DNA from: WAOL01 sp964399035
Lineage (GTDB): Archaea; Thermoproteota; Thermoprotei_A; Sulfolobales; NBVN01
Direction of reading: 5' to 3'
Length of the DNA: 63,863 nucleotides
Assembly (NCBI GenBank): GCA_964399035.1
Contig: CAYNPH010000016.1
Span: 1 to 63,863, forward strand
Shown here piece by piece: positions 1 through 8,505 of the stretch (its first letter is position 1; every line of letters begins with the position of its first letter). The notes below the pieces were generated by a model that was given only the letters and a program-made list of their open reading frames with translations, had not been told where the DNA came from and made no database searches. Both the position numbers and the translations under genes were made by a program.

Positions 1-1
1 C

Positions 2-235
2 GAGCTTAATAGAACACACGGAGTGAAGGTTAAGGACAGTGTAACTAACTTCATACTAGTTGGAATAAACGGGCTCGAAGGAAAGAAACTGCATGCAAAA
101 CTCGCAGAGCGCGGCATAATAGTTAAACCCCTAACACACAAAAAGCTCCGGGAATACGTCAGGGTCACCATAGGAACCGACAAGGAAATGAATTCCTTCA
201 TAAGGGCAATAAGAGAAATCTCCGAGTCCCTCTAA
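2..235 (+). CDS. hisC: HisC-like class I/II aminotransferase, C-terminal part
   Basis: The reading frame is open from base 2, so the gene starts left of the window; about 77 C-terminal residues are present. The pattern V-T-N-F-I-L-V, then R-G-I-I-V-K-P-L and Y-V-R-V-T-I-G-T ending in a short helix matches the small C-terminal domain of PLP-dependent histidinol-phosphate aminotransferases, where the conserved Arg of Y-V-R-V binds the substrate phosphate or carboxylate. The PLP lysine lies outside the window, so the exact substrate cannot be checked. No other his gene is visible; the next gene is a tRNA on the opposite strand. Confidence 0.7.
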   Translation, partial: ELNRTHGVKVKDSVTNFILVGINGLEGKKLHAKLAERGIIVKPLTHKKLREYVRVTIGTDKEMNSFIRAIREISESL

Positions 236-273
236 CAAACTAGTGATACAGGCTAAACCCACAATGAGTTTGG

Positions 274-348
274 TGGGCCCGCGGGGACTCGAACCCCGGA
301 CCTCCGCCTTGTAAGGGCGGCGTCCTAACCGGGCTAGACGACGGGCCC
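274..348 (-). tRNA. tRNA-Val (anticodon UAC)
   Basis: On the minus strand a full cloverleaf can be drawn: a 7-bp acceptor stem GGGCCCG/CGGGCCC, an anticodon stem CCGCC/GGCGG around the loop CTTACAA, and a T arm GGTTCGAGTCC-like. The anticodon is TAC, reading valine GUA/GUG codons. CCA is encoded at 271-273. No intron is seen. An AT-rich stretch at about 374-390 (AAAAATTAATAAG on the minus strand) is at the right distance for an archaeal TATA box. Confidence 0.95.
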
Positions 349-450
349 TCCAGCATTGGTTACATGTGGTTCCTTATTAATTTTTTACGGTGTGTATGTG
401 GTGGTCAGCAATAAAAGCTTGCTAGTTCTCCCTTTTGTGAGGGGTTCTGC

Positions 451-606
451 GTGAGGAATTTCTGGTTTGTTGAGTCCTCGCTTAAGTTGCTTAGGAGGTT
501 TTATGAGAGGCTTGGATGGCTTGATAAGGTTGCTGAGACCGACTATGAGTTCTTATGTGCGCTGGAGGAGGCGTCCCAAGCTGGTGTTTTTCCAAGTAAT
601 CCTTGA
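451..606 (+). CDS. Possible small protein, 51 aa
   Basis: A GTG-started frame of 51 codons preceded by GAGGGG (439-444) at a good ribosome-binding distance. The composition is protein-like: an aromatic start (R-N-F-W-F-V-E) followed by an amphipathic helix rich in Leu, Arg and Glu. It overlaps the 3' end of the HD-domain gene on the other strand by 64 bases (543-606). I recognise no family. The overlap and the small size make it uncertain; chance reading through the antisense of a real gene explains only its last third. Confidence 0.4.
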   Translation: MRNFWFVESSLKLLRRFYERLGWLDKVAETDYEFLCALEEASQAGVFPSNP

Positions 607-1154
607 AGCACTCCCCGTATTTCCTGTTTATGTGGGCTTAATGCGGGTGCATTAAGTAATTCTTTGATTGTTGACGCGCATCCGTTGATGATATCGTTAA
701 CGTCGTACCCACGCTTTAGGTAGCGTTTAGCTTCAAGCATAGTCGCCAGGTGGTCGGCTAGCTTGACTATAGTGCCCTCTAGCGTTGTTTTCTCCTTAAA
801 TTCTCTCATTAACTCATTGAATGAGCCTAAGCCTAGGTCCTCCAGCGCTTCTTCATCAAGTTTCTCTACGCCACGTAACCTGTCCTTACTCCACTTAACT
901 ATGTCCCCCGCCAACGCCTCCGGGACATCATGTATTATCGCGATGGTCAATGCCCTACCTAGGTCCACTCTAATACCTCGCCTAACTAGTGCTTTAGTGA
1001 TGAGTAGCGTGAGGAACGCTACCTCGAAGGTATGCGCGGCAACGGTCTCGGCTAAAGCGGGAGGTACTCCCCTGTTCATCCAGCCGGTCCTAGCCAAGTT
1101 CTTAATGCTTACCGCCCTCTCGTACTTCAGCGGCTCCACATCACCCCACCTCAT
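543..1154 (-). CDS. HD-domain metal-dependent phosphohydrolase
   Basis: A 203-residue HD-superfamily protein. The metal ligands are visible as His41, His75-Asp76 and Asp134, the spacing of the YfbR/5'-deoxynucleotidase-like subgroup, and the N-terminal element L-A-R-T-G-W...R-G-V-P-P is the usual opening of that subgroup. These enzymes remove phosphate from nucleotides, but the substrate here is an inference. The last 20 residues (after L-L-G-K) look unstructured and run over the small gene on the other strand. The ATG at 1154 lacks a clear ribosome binding site, and the frame stays open upstream to about 1220 without a standard start codon. Confidence 0.8.
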   Translation of the reverse strand: MRWGDVEPLKYERAVSIKNLARTGWMNRGVPPALAETVAAHTFEVAFLTLLITKALVRRGIRVDLGRALTIAIIHDVPEALAGDIVKWSKDRLRGVEKLDEEALEDLGLGSFNELMREFKEKTTLEGTIVKLADHLATMLEAKRYLKRGYDVNDIINGCASTIKELLNAPALSPHKQEIRGVLQGLLGKTPAWDASSSAHKNS

Positions 1155-1213
1155 GACTAGGGTGCAGAACTCCCTAATGACAGTTACACCGTCAACATTA
1201 TTGTTAGCCTCCT

Positions 1214-1954
1214 TTAGTCCTCACTTAATGTCTCATCAACTGGAACGACGTCAACAGTATTATTAACTACAATGACCTTCATCTTAACTCCGTAAAGCTC
1301 ACTTAACTTGCCCTCATCTACACCAGCCCCTAGTGAGGCGTTAATGAATAGCTTACCATCCTTAAGCGCTAGTACGTGATCAACGTAATTAAGTAGGGGG
1401 TTTAGTTGATTCGACGCGACTATGACTACCTTACCCTCATTAGCAAGCCTCCTTAAGCACCTCATAATTACTAACTGGTACTTCACGTCCGTGTATGAGA
1501 GAGGTTCATCCACAAGCAACACCTTAGCGTGCCTAGCTAAACCCCTAGCCAGCAGAGCGCGTTCCAACTCACCCGAACTCACCTCCCATATCCTACGGAA
1601 AAGTAGATTTTCCACACCGAAGATCCTTACGTACCTTTCAAGCAAAGCTACGTCAGCGCTGTTGTCGCTTAGGAGGAGGTCACCTATCGTCATGTCGGGA
1701 AGTGCCGATATTGTTGACGGTATGTAGGTGACGTACTTCGTTCGCTCACCCGCGTGGACAGACCTTAAGTTAGTACTACCAATAAATACCTCCCCAGAAT
1801 ACGGTATCATACCAGCTATTGCCTTAAGCAACGTGGTCTTACCGGACCCGTTAGGTCCTATCAACGCAACTAACGACGGTCTCAACTCGAAACTCACGCC
1901 CCTAATGACGTTAACCCCGCCGTAAGCAACGCTTAAGTTCTCAACCCTTAGCAT
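1214..1954 (-). CDS. ABC transporter ATPase, FecE/BtuD family, with altered loops
   Basis: A 246-residue ATPase of an importer for iron chelates, haem or cobalamin. Walker A is G33-P-N-G-S-G-K-T40, the signature is S126-S-G-E129 and Walker B is L-L-V-D149-E-P151. Two normally invariant residues are replaced: the Q-loop glutamine position (usually Y-V-P-Q) reads Y-I-P-S, and the switch histidine (usually H-D-L-N) reads S-N-Q-L-N. The first residues overlap the permease gene by 14 bases, so permease and ATPase are translated together, behind the binding-protein gene. The altered loops may mean unusual ATPase coupling; I see no sign of gene decay. Confidence 0.9.
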   Translation of the reverse strand: MLRVENLSVAYGGVNVIRGVSFELRPSLVALIGPNGSGKTTLLKAIAGMIPYSGEVFIGSTNLRSVHAGERTKYVTYIPSTISALPDMTIGDLLLSDNSADVALLERYVRIFGVENLLFRRIWEVSSGELERALLARGLARHAKVLLVDEPLSYTDVKYQLVIMRCLRRLANEGKVVIVASNQLNPLLNYVDHVLALKDGKLFINASLGAGVDEGKLSELYGVKMKVIVVNNTVDVVPVDETLSED

Positions 1955-2969
1955 ACCTCCTCATCCCCACCATTATGGCTGCTAATGTAGGTGCCCCAAC
2001 CAACGACACGATTACATTCACCGGCACCTCTATAGGGTAGAATACCGTTTTAGCTACAACATCAGTTAAGCTAAGCATCGACGCACCAAAAACAAGTGAT
2101 AGTGGTATTATATAGCGCGCGTCACCGCTACCCAGTAATCTCCTCGCGAAATGCGGTGACGCCAAGCCCACGAAACCTATTACGCCAAAGTAAGCCACGC
2201 AGAAGGAAGCGAGTATCGCGGCCATCGCCGTCAGGATCACCCGCTCTCTCGAGGGGTCACGACCTAAGTCACGGACGAAATCATCGCTAATGCTCAGCGC
2301 GTTGAGGACGTTCCTAGATACACATGAATATAGCGTACAGACCGTCAGGGCGAACGCTATCGCGATAGGCTTACTAATGTTAACCACCACTAACGAACCC
2401 ATACTCCACGCGAATACCTTGTGTATATCACGCAGTATGAAGTACTGCGGGAATAGCGAGGCCGAGTAGAAGAATGTACCGACCGCAACACCCGAAAGCA
2501 CTATCGAGGTCGGGGTCATTCCAGCCTTACTAGCTATCAACAAAGTAAGCAGATACGCTATGATCCCCCCAGCTAAAGCGACAAAAGGTCTCACCACAAA
2601 TAACGTGATGACTGATGCGGGGAGGGCGAAGGTAAGCACTACAGCGAATAAGGCACCCGAGGAAATCCCGAGAAGGTATGGGTCGCCGAGAGGATTCCTT
2701 GTAGTCGTCTGTATCAAGTAGCCAGAGAGCGCGAGCGACGCCCCAACCACCACACCAGCTAAAGCGCGTTCAAGACGATACCTAGCCAAGCCGGTGGTCG
2801 CGGTGAGTATTTCCCTCAACCCGTCTTCAAGAACATGAAGAGGATTAAGCGTGACCGCACCAAACGATAATTGAGCCATGAAGGATAAGACAAGAATTGA
2901 TAATGCGATTAACAACACTACAAAAAATCGTTTCCGTGTTACCTTAACATATGCCCTTAACGCACACAT
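1941..2969 (-). CDS. FecCD-type ABC importer permease
   Basis: A 342-residue polytopic membrane protein of the FecCD/BtuC family, with a cationic N-terminus (residues 1-14) and about ten hydrophobic segments. Family marks are seen in A-L-A-G-V-V-V-G-A-S-L-A-L-S-G near residue 70 and the R-N-P-L-G-D-P-Y-L-L-G-I-S-S-G-A segment near residue 90, plus the late F-V-G-L-A-S-P-H-F-A-R-R segment. It forms the membrane channel for the ATPase that follows and receives cargo from the binding protein encoded 3 bases upstream. Substrate is an iron chelate, haem or cobalamin by family; the sequence does not decide. Confidence 0.92.
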   Translation of the reverse strand: MCALRAYVKVTRKRFFVVLLIALSILVLSFMAQLSFGAVTLNPLHVLEDGLREILTATTGLARYRLERALAGVVVGASLALSGYLIQTTTRNPLGDPYLLGISSGALFAVVLTFALPASVITLFVVRPFVALAGGIIAYLLTLLIASKAGMTPTSIVLSGVAVGTFFYSASLFPQYFILRDIHKVFAWSMGSLVVVNISKPIAIAFALTVCTLYSCVSRNVLNALSISDDFVRDLGRDPSRERVILTAMAAILASFCVAYFGVIGFVGLASPHFARRLLGSGDARYIIPLSLVFGASMLSLTDVVAKTVFYPIEVPVNVIVSLVGAPTLAAIMVGMRRYAKG

Positions 2970-2972
2970 TCG

Positions 2973-4373
2973 CTACCCCAGCGATGTAGGTATACCCCAC
3001 TCCTGCATAACTGTTTCGTTTATGTTTTGAGGCACCACCGTTATGCCGAAGGCCTGCGGGTAAAGCACCCTAGCCATGAGCGCCACTGCTAGTGCGGCTC
3101 TAGGTCCTGGACGAACCATAATATCCTCTGCAACACCGCTAAACACGTATATTCTCCCATCCTTGACTGCCGTTATGTTTGCCCAGCCCTCCCTCGACGT
3201 GATGCGCTTGATCAAGTCATCCACGCTACCGAAGTACCCGTAGTTATAATTCATCAAGATCACGTCAGGGTTCGCTGTTATGACAGCCTCTGGTGATGCT
3301 ACGAAGTAGGGCGTGGTTTCATTCTCAAATATATTTACCCCACCTGCTAACGTTATTATATCATTTATGAATGACGTCCCACCTACGGTCCAGTAGTCTG
3401 GGTATATCTCGTAGTACACCTTAATGGGCTTACCGCCTGTTTTGTTCAAGTATTCCTCGACTTTTAGTCTAGTGCTAGTTATTATGTTCCTCATCTCCTC
3501 CACAACCTTAAGAGCCTTGTTAAAATGCCCCGTTATTAACCCGACCGTTAGGATATCGCTGAACACGTCAGCCATGCTCTTAGTAGGGAGTACGAACACC
3601 GTTATGCCCATCCCTGCTAGTTCCTTAGCGTAACGCTCCTGCACGCCGGTAGTCATAAATACTATGTCAGGCTTCAACATCAGTATCGCCTCAATGTTTA
3701 ACGTCGAGAATCCTCCAACGACCTTAATAGTACCGTTCTTAACTAGCTCCTTGACAATCGGCGGGTAATTAGAGAACTTATCAACACCGACAACGTTGCT
3801 ACCAGCACCAACTAAGAAGAGTATCTCAGTTATGGATGGAGCCGTTGATACGATCCTCTGAGGCTTGTAGGGTATCGTCACCTGCCTACCCAAAGCATCA
3901 GTTAACGTGAGCGGGTACTTCATTGACTCAACTTGCTCCTGTACTGCTTTAATCTGATCCTGAATTGATGTAACGTTGCTTGTAATGCTTGCGAGCCTCT
4001 TAGCTAGGGATTTAACCTCAGCAGACACGCCCTCCACAGTGCTACTAAGTTCCTTGACACTACCCCGCACACTATTAAGTCCGCTCCGAACACTTTGAAG
4101 GTTATTCGTCACATTATTAACGCTACTCTTTACAGAGCTCACTTCACTAGCCAAATTAGACACTTTCTGTCCAATATTCTCTATCTTACCCGAATTACTG
4201 ACTAAACTTTTTTCTATACCTCCTAGCTTCTGAGTTAACTTGCTTAACTCCTCATTTTGCTTGGCTATTAAAGTCCTAAGTGACTGATTCTGCCAGTACA
4301 TGAAGCCTAGTGCCACGAAACTTAAGATTAATGCTATAATACCTACCCCCATAGCAGCTGTCTTCTCGGGCAT
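2973..4373 (-). CDS. Membrane-anchored ABC substrate-binding protein with coiled-coil stalk
   Basis: A 466-residue protein in three parts. Residues 8-28 form one membrane helix. Residues about 30-155 are almost pure heptad-repeat coiled coil, rich in Ser, Asn, Val and Leu (L-T-Q-K-L-G, S-N-L-A-S-E-V). Residues about 157-466 are a BtuF/FhuD-like binding domain (Pfam Peripla_BP_2 type) opening with D-A-L-G-R-Q-V-T and R-I-V-S-T-A-P-S-I-T-E. It is the first gene of the importer operon, 3 bases before the permease. Archaeal binding proteins are usually held by a lipid or a short helix; a 120-residue rod is unusual and would hold the binding domain well above the membrane. Confidence 0.88.
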   Translation of the reverse strand: MPEKTAAMGVGIIALILSFVALGFMYWQNQSLRTLIAKQNEELSKLTQKLGGIEKSLVSNSGKIENIGQKVSNLASEVSSVKSSVNNVTNNLQSVRSGLNSVRGSVKELSSTVEGVSAEVKSLAKRLASITSNVTSIQDQIKAVQEQVESMKYPLTLTDALGRQVTIPYKPQRIVSTAPSITEILFLVGAGSNVVGVDKFSNYPPIVKELVKNGTIKVVGGFSTLNIEAILMLKPDIVFMTTGVQERYAKELAGMGITVFVLPTKSMADVFSDILTVGLITGHFNKALKVVEEMRNIITSTRLKVEEYLNKTGGKPIKVYYEIYPDYWTVGGTSFINDIITLAGGVNIFENETTPYFVASPEAVITANPDVILMNYNYGYFGSVDDLIKRITSREGWANITAVKDGRIYVFSGVAEDIMVRPGPRAALAVALMARVLYPQAFGITVVPQNINETVMQEWGIPTSLG

Positions 4374-4471
4374 TCATTGGACACCATATCCAATATATCC
4401 GAAGAATTAATAAAGGTAAATGCAGTCCAACCAGACCGAGCCAAGCAACTCAATAATGGGTAAAATGCATT

Positions 4472-5263
4472 TTACGTTGGGAAAACCCTATGTATCCTAC
4501 CATTAACACTCGCGTACACCTCAACATACTTCTGCAGACCACTAGAGAGTATCTTCGGCCTAAGAACCGCCTCCACTTGAAATAGTCCGGCAAAGTCCTC
4601 CATAAATATCTCTATACGTATCGGGGTGCTGTTATCACTGCCTATCGCCACCTTCTTTACGCTCAAGGCTGAAACCGCATGCATGTCTAGCTTCCCTAAC
4701 TTGTAGGGTATGCGTGCGCGTCCTTCAGCCATGTCGGTTCCATCAGCTATTTTTACTACACCTGCCTCCACAGTCAACGCATTGGTATTCATCTCAGTTG
4801 TGTATATTGCATGCATTACTTCCTGCCTCAGCATGTACTTCCTCTTACCGATGTCCGGGATTACCGTTATTAGGATCCTGTCAATGAGGTCCTTCGCTAG
4901 GATGGCCCCTATCATTTCATGATTGACTCTGTGTACGGCATTGCCTATGTCGTGAAGGTAGGATGCTAGGAGAACCACTAGTTTAGCTTCTTCTATGTTG
5001 CGCGCGGTTCCGAACTCAATTGTCGTTGGCTTAATACCGGACTTCACTAACCGATCAAAGATCTCCAGCGCTGCCCCAGAAACTATCCTGGAGTGGATTA
5101 TGCCGTGGTCGTTGTACTTCAACCTCCCAACAGCCATGATGTTCGCCATCTTTATGAGTTCCTGTACCTCCTCATCGTGCTCTAGGGTTTCGTAAGCTCT
5201 TCTTAGAAGTTCAGAGCTTTCCACGTGTTTTTGAACCAATGTAGGACTAACTAAGACACCCAT
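4472..5263 (-). CDS. HD-domain protein
   Basis: A 263-residue HD-superfamily protein. The first histidines lie in N-D-H-G-I-I-H-S-R (about residue 52) and the HD pair in S-Y-L-H-D-I-G-N-A-V-H-R, followed by V-N-H-E at helix distance; a later K-I-A-D-G-T-D-M-A-E supplies the distal Asp. This arrangement fits a metal-dependent phosphohydrolase. The C-terminal 70 residues are beta-rich. No neighbour points to a substrate: upstream lies a predicted small RNA, downstream the ABC importer. I would not assign nucleotide or cyclic-dinucleotide specificity. Confidence 0.75.
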   Translation of the reverse strand: MGVLVSPTLVQKHVESSELLRRAYETLEHDEEVQELIKMANIMAVGRLKYNDHGIIHSRIVSGAALEIFDRLVKSGIKPTTIEFGTARNIEEAKLVVLLASYLHDIGNAVHRVNHEMIGAILAKDLIDRILITVIPDIGKRKYMLRQEVMHAIYTTEMNTNALTVEAGVVKIADGTDMAEGRARIPYKLGKLDMHAVSALSVKKVAIGSDNSTPIRIEIFMEDFAGLFQVEAVLRPKILSSGLQKYVEVYASVNGRIHRVFPT

Positions 5264-5330
5264 TTGCAGTCACCACCCCTCAAGACACGCTATGCTAGGA
5301 TGTGTTGCTTTTCAAGTTAAAATATGTAGG

Positions 5331-5379
5331 TCAGCCGAGGATAATCACTTCATCAATCAAGTCGGCTCTTCCTCATCAT
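5331..5379 (-). ncRNA. Candidate C/D box guide sRNA
   Basis: On the minus strand: a perfect C box ATGATGA (5379-5373), an 11-nt spacer, a D'-like CTTGA directly followed by a C'-like TTGATGA, a 15-nt spacer, and a perfect D box CTGA (5334-5331). Total length, about 49 nt, and spacer lengths fit archaeal C/D sRNAs, which guide 2'-O-methylation of rRNA or tRNA. Flanking AGG and CCT could pair as a short terminal stem. It sits in the 212-base gap between the HD gene and the glycosyltransferase gene. The joined D'/C' pair is not ideal and the targets were not identified. Confidence 0.5.
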
Positions 5380-5475
5380 CCTGTGGTTAACCTATGTAAG
5401 ACCACCTAATAATCTGAATGCCGTTACTGTCATGGGGTACCGATGAAGAGGTCGGTGGGCCGAGCTACTAAATCG

Positions 5476-6957
5476 CTATGAGGACCCTAGACCAGGCTGA
5501 GGGCTCCTCAACTCTATTATGCGTTCAGCGTTTGTGAGCGTATAGATTAGCGGGGCCGCAAACATTAATAACCATAAGCCAGTTGCGTAATTACCTAGGA
5601 TAATGTTGAGGATCATCATTCCCACTACGTACGCTAGGAAGACCTTCTCCTCTAGGCACCTGCTGACCAGTGTGCTCTCAGACTCACCCTTCGGAGTGAC
5701 CCTGTAGCTATAGCGGTTCCGTAGCAACCCAACTAGCGTGTATGCTAGCACTACCGGTGACAGGCTTATTGTGAAGGATGATGACGCACCCATAGTGCGT
5801 ATAGTCATAGATCTAGATAGGCCAGCCTCCCTTAAAGATGAGTAGAAGGAATAGCCGTACAGCCCGATAAGTGCTAACAAAGATACGGTAGGCACCACCC
5901 CCAGAAGCATAACATCCTGCCTGAGAAGCAGGGCTAATACCGGAATTACTATGCCTGATAAGGCTAGCAAAGCGTGCGGAACGTACTGCATGAGGAAGAG
6001 CGCGGCCTCTACCCTCTTAAGTACGGGGTAGGGGGAGTGAAGTATTCTTTTCCAACCATTCTTTAAAGTCTCCATAGCACCATACGACCATCTAGCCTGC
6101 TGCAGCTTTAGGGCCTCATATCTCGAGGGAACCAGTACCTTAAGCAACACATTATCCACAAATCCGACCTTATACCCTTTCCACATGAGCTTCGTACCCA
6201 TATGCATGTCATCCTGAACTATACCCTCATCCCACAACCCAACGTTCAGCAAGGCCTTCTTATCGAAGGCGGTCCCAGAACCTAGGGGGAACACGAAGAA
6301 CCCCTTCGAAGAACGCCCTCTATAGAGGGTGTCAACCAAGTACTTCATCGAAAAACCTACCGCACACGCTAGCTTCGTCGGTGTTATCCAGTAGCCGTCC
6401 CACCTCCCTACGCATGCAGCGTTACCCTTCTGCACACATTTAACTAGGCTCGTTAAGTAACCCGGCTGCGGTCTTGTGTCAACATCGAGAATAACCACAA
6501 CATCCTTAGCAAAGTTGCGGACAACCCAATTTAGAGCTGCCGCCCTTCCCTTCCTACCTTCAGTTCTTATCATGAAACGAACCTTTAAGCCTAGATCCTT
6601 AGCCAACCTCTCAGCGTTCTCCTTCACGGGCATGGCCCTTTCGAGGGGATCATCACAAACAAATATCACTTCATAATCACCACGCAACTCACCTCCTAGC
6701 CTCGCCATATAATTTATCATCCCAAATACCAAGCTCTCGGGCTCGTCCTTCACAGGGACTACTACCGTAACCCTGCTTAAGACACCATCCTCTCCGACAG
6801 CATTAGATCCCTGATACTCCCCACGCTTTCTCCTTCCCTGAAAATAAAGGATGGCGTGTACTAGCCCCATCATAACGGGAGGTAAGAGTAATATGATAAA
6901 CACTGCTACTTGGACATCACTATTGAAAAAGAGTTGCACCCCTAGCACGTCCCTCAC
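5476..6957 (-). CDS. Processive family 2 glycosyltransferase, membrane-bound
   Basis: A 493-residue enzyme built like cellulose/hyaluronan synthases. A membrane helix lies at about residues 15-36. The GT-A domain shows V-T-V-V-V-P-V-K-D-E-P, F-V-C-D-D-P, the D-x-D of I-L-D-V-D-T-R, the acceptor-side Q-D-D-M-H, and Q-Q-A-R-W, the Q-x-x-R-W mark of processive members. Several hydrophobic segments follow from about residue 325, broken by a cytosolic loop with R-Y-S-Y-R-V-T-P-K-G. It likely polymerises a sugar at the inner face of the membrane and passes it outward. The product is unknown, and there are no other polysaccharide genes beside it. Confidence 0.88.
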   Translation of the reverse strand: MRDVLGVQLFFNSDVQVAVFIILLLPPVMMGLVHAILYFQGRRKRGEYQGSNAVGEDGVLSRVTVVVPVKDEPESLVFGMINYMARLGGELRGDYEVIFVCDDPLERAMPVKENAERLAKDLGLKVRFMIRTEGRKGRAAALNWVVRNFAKDVVVILDVDTRPQPGYLTSLVKCVQKGNAACVGRWDGYWITPTKLACAVGFSMKYLVDTLYRGRSSKGFFVFPLGSGTAFDKKALLNVGLWDEGIVQDDMHMGTKLMWKGYKVGFVDNVLLKVLVPSRYEALKLQQARWSYGAMETLKNGWKRILHSPYPVLKRVEAALFLMQYVPHALLALSGIVIPVLALLLRQDVMLLGVVPTVSLLALIGLYGYSFYSSLREAGLSRSMTIRTMGASSSFTISLSPVVLAYTLVGLLRNRYSYRVTPKGESESTLVSRCLEEKVFLAYVVGMMILNIILGNYATGLWLLMFAAPLIYTLTNAERIIELRSPQPGLGSS

Positions 6958-7135
6958 CCTACGGGATCCTTCGCCACGTGAGTGATAATAACGTGTATCA
7001 ACCCCACCACACCACTACCTGTCAATCTGTCCTTTCATTATTAATTTAAAAGGTGATTATCGTACATGAGGACATTGATGTTAAGGGCAAGCCTATTTTA
7101 GGAACCACGTAAACGTTTGATTAGGTGCTGACTTC

Positions 7136-7534
7136 TTGCCCGAAATTGATGACGTACTTGAATGGTTAAGGAAGAGGGGCGATGTGTTCATTAACGCACG
7201 GAGGCTTGCGAAAGCATTCAAAATGAGTACAAAACGTGCCGGCTACTTGCTACGGAAGCTTAAGGAGAGCGGCTACCTGAAGGTACACTGCAAGAGGCGG
7301 GGACGCTTTATCGTATACAAGGTTAACCTAAACTTACTTAATAAGGATAGGGGGGTGCGAGGAAAGCTTGGCTTAAAGAACGTGAAAATTAAGACCACCA
7401 CCAAGAGAAGAAAAAGGTCTTTCCGCATTGGGAGACGGAAGACAACAAGAAAGGCGAGTAAACGCAAGGAACAAACGCGTAAGTTGGACCTAGAATTAAG
7501 AACCTCAGCCTCCCTAGGCAATCAACGACCATGA
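7136..7534 (+). CDS. Winged-helix DNA-binding protein with basic tail
   Basis: A 132-residue protein. Residues 1-65 form a winged helix-turn-helix (I-N-A-R-R-L-A-K-A-F-K-M-S-T-K-R-A-G-Y), with the wing at K-R-R-G-R-F-I-V-Y-K-V. Residues 80-120 are highly basic with clustered Lys/Arg (K-R-R-K-R-S-F-R) and are probably disordered. The TTG at 7136 is chosen because AGGTG precedes it at a suitable distance. The stop overlaps the start of the nucleotidyltransferase-like gene (ATGA, 4 bases), so the two are translationally coupled. Role as regulator or nucleic-acid binder is inferred. Confidence 0.75.
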   Translation: MPEIDDVLEWLRKRGDVFINARRLAKAFKMSTKRAGYLLRKLKESGYLKVHCKRRGRFIVYKVNLNLLNKDRGVRGKLGLKNVKIKTTTKRRKRSFRIGRRKTTRKASKRKEQTRKLDLELRTSASLGNQRP

Positions 7535-8505
7535 GCACTGTGCAGGTCATGCTAACCATGCGGGATCCCTGTCATAATAGGACATTCCTAGAGGGTGATA
7601 TCTTAGAACTTATTGATGGTTCCCTCTGGGTTGTGAAAGGTTGTGTTCATCCAGGTGCCCCTATTGCTATGCCTAGGTTGATGAGCAGAAGGAAAATAAA
7701 GCGAATGAACGAAGCCTTAGAAACTATTACTAGGTACTACCCCTTCTTTATCAAGTACGTTCCTGAATTAGGTAAGGAGGTACCCGTTATCACCCCCTCT
7801 TGGATAAGACGTATTCGAAGATTCCTGCAGTTCAGCGTAGCTGATAATGCTACTAACACCCACAAAAGCACTATCGCGTCAGTAGCCACGGAATTAATCG
7901 AGTTACTTCGCAAGGAATGCGGATTGCGTTGCGGCCCTACAGGTAGCATTTTAGGTGGGTATGCAGGGGAGGAATCTGACATAGATGTGAACTGCGTGGA
8001 GGAGCATGATGTGTTGTTGTGTCTACGTAGCCTGAGAACCAAGGGGGTTCTGAAACCAATGAATACTATGGAATTCTTGAGGGAGCTACCGTTAGTTTCC
8101 GAGACCCTTAGTTGGGGTGACATGAGCAAATTAGTTAGGCACCGCCTAACACAGGGTGTTTTCAATGGTTTTAGGTATACGCTCAGAGTGATAAATTGTG
8201 GTCGCGTTCAGAGGTTTCTCGGTCCTTACATCCACGTCATGAGGAACACCTATATGGTATTCAGAGTGATTGACTTTGACTATAGGACACCGTCGATATA
8301 CAAGGTGGAATTACTTAGACCTACGACTACATCGCGCGACACATACTTCATAACTCATAGGGTGAGGTTCACGGAAGTGCCTGCTGGAACCATATTCATC
8401 GCTAGGGGAGACATAATGCTGAAGAACAAGGAACTCGCTGTGCTGTCCCTTGACATGCCTAGTTCTAAGGTGGAGGCGATGCTTTTGCCGAGAGGAGCGC
8501 TTTAA
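7531..8505 (+). CDS. Predicted nucleotidyltransferase, archaeal
   Basis: A 324-residue protein. A helical section (residues about 90-130) leads into G-P-T-G-S-I-L-G-G-Y-A-G-E-E-S-D-I-D, the G-S...S-D-I-D motif of the polymerase-beta nucleotidyltransferase fold, where the two aspartates bind metal. The C-terminal half is beta-rich with no domain I recognise. The family resembles uncharacterised archaeal predicted nucleotidyltransferases. Its start overlaps the winged-helix gene by 4 bases, an arrangement that could be a functional pair. MNT/HEPN toxin-antitoxin membership is unlikely: the protein is too long and the partner is not a HEPN protein. Confidence 0.7.
   Translation: MSTVQVMLTMRDPCHNRTFLEGDILELIDGSLWVVKGCVHPGAPIAMPRLMSRRKIKRMNEALETITRYYPFFIKYVPELGKEVPVITPSWIRRIRRFLQFSVADNATNTHKSTIASVATELIELLRKECGLRCGPTGSILGGYAGEESDIDVNCVEEHDVLLCLRSLRTKGVLKPMNTMEFLRELPLVSETLSWGDMSKLVRHRLTQGVFNGFRYTLRVINCGRVQRFLGPYIHVMRNTYMVFRVIDFDYRTPSIYKVELLRPTTTSRDTYFITHRVRFTEVPAGTIFIARGDIMLKNKELAVLSLDMPSSKVEAMLLPRGAL

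Noticed and set aside
467..655. Longer plus-strand frame over the end of the HD gene
   Set aside because: No ribosome binding site at its start, composition unlike a protein, and a better frame (451-606) covers the same bases.
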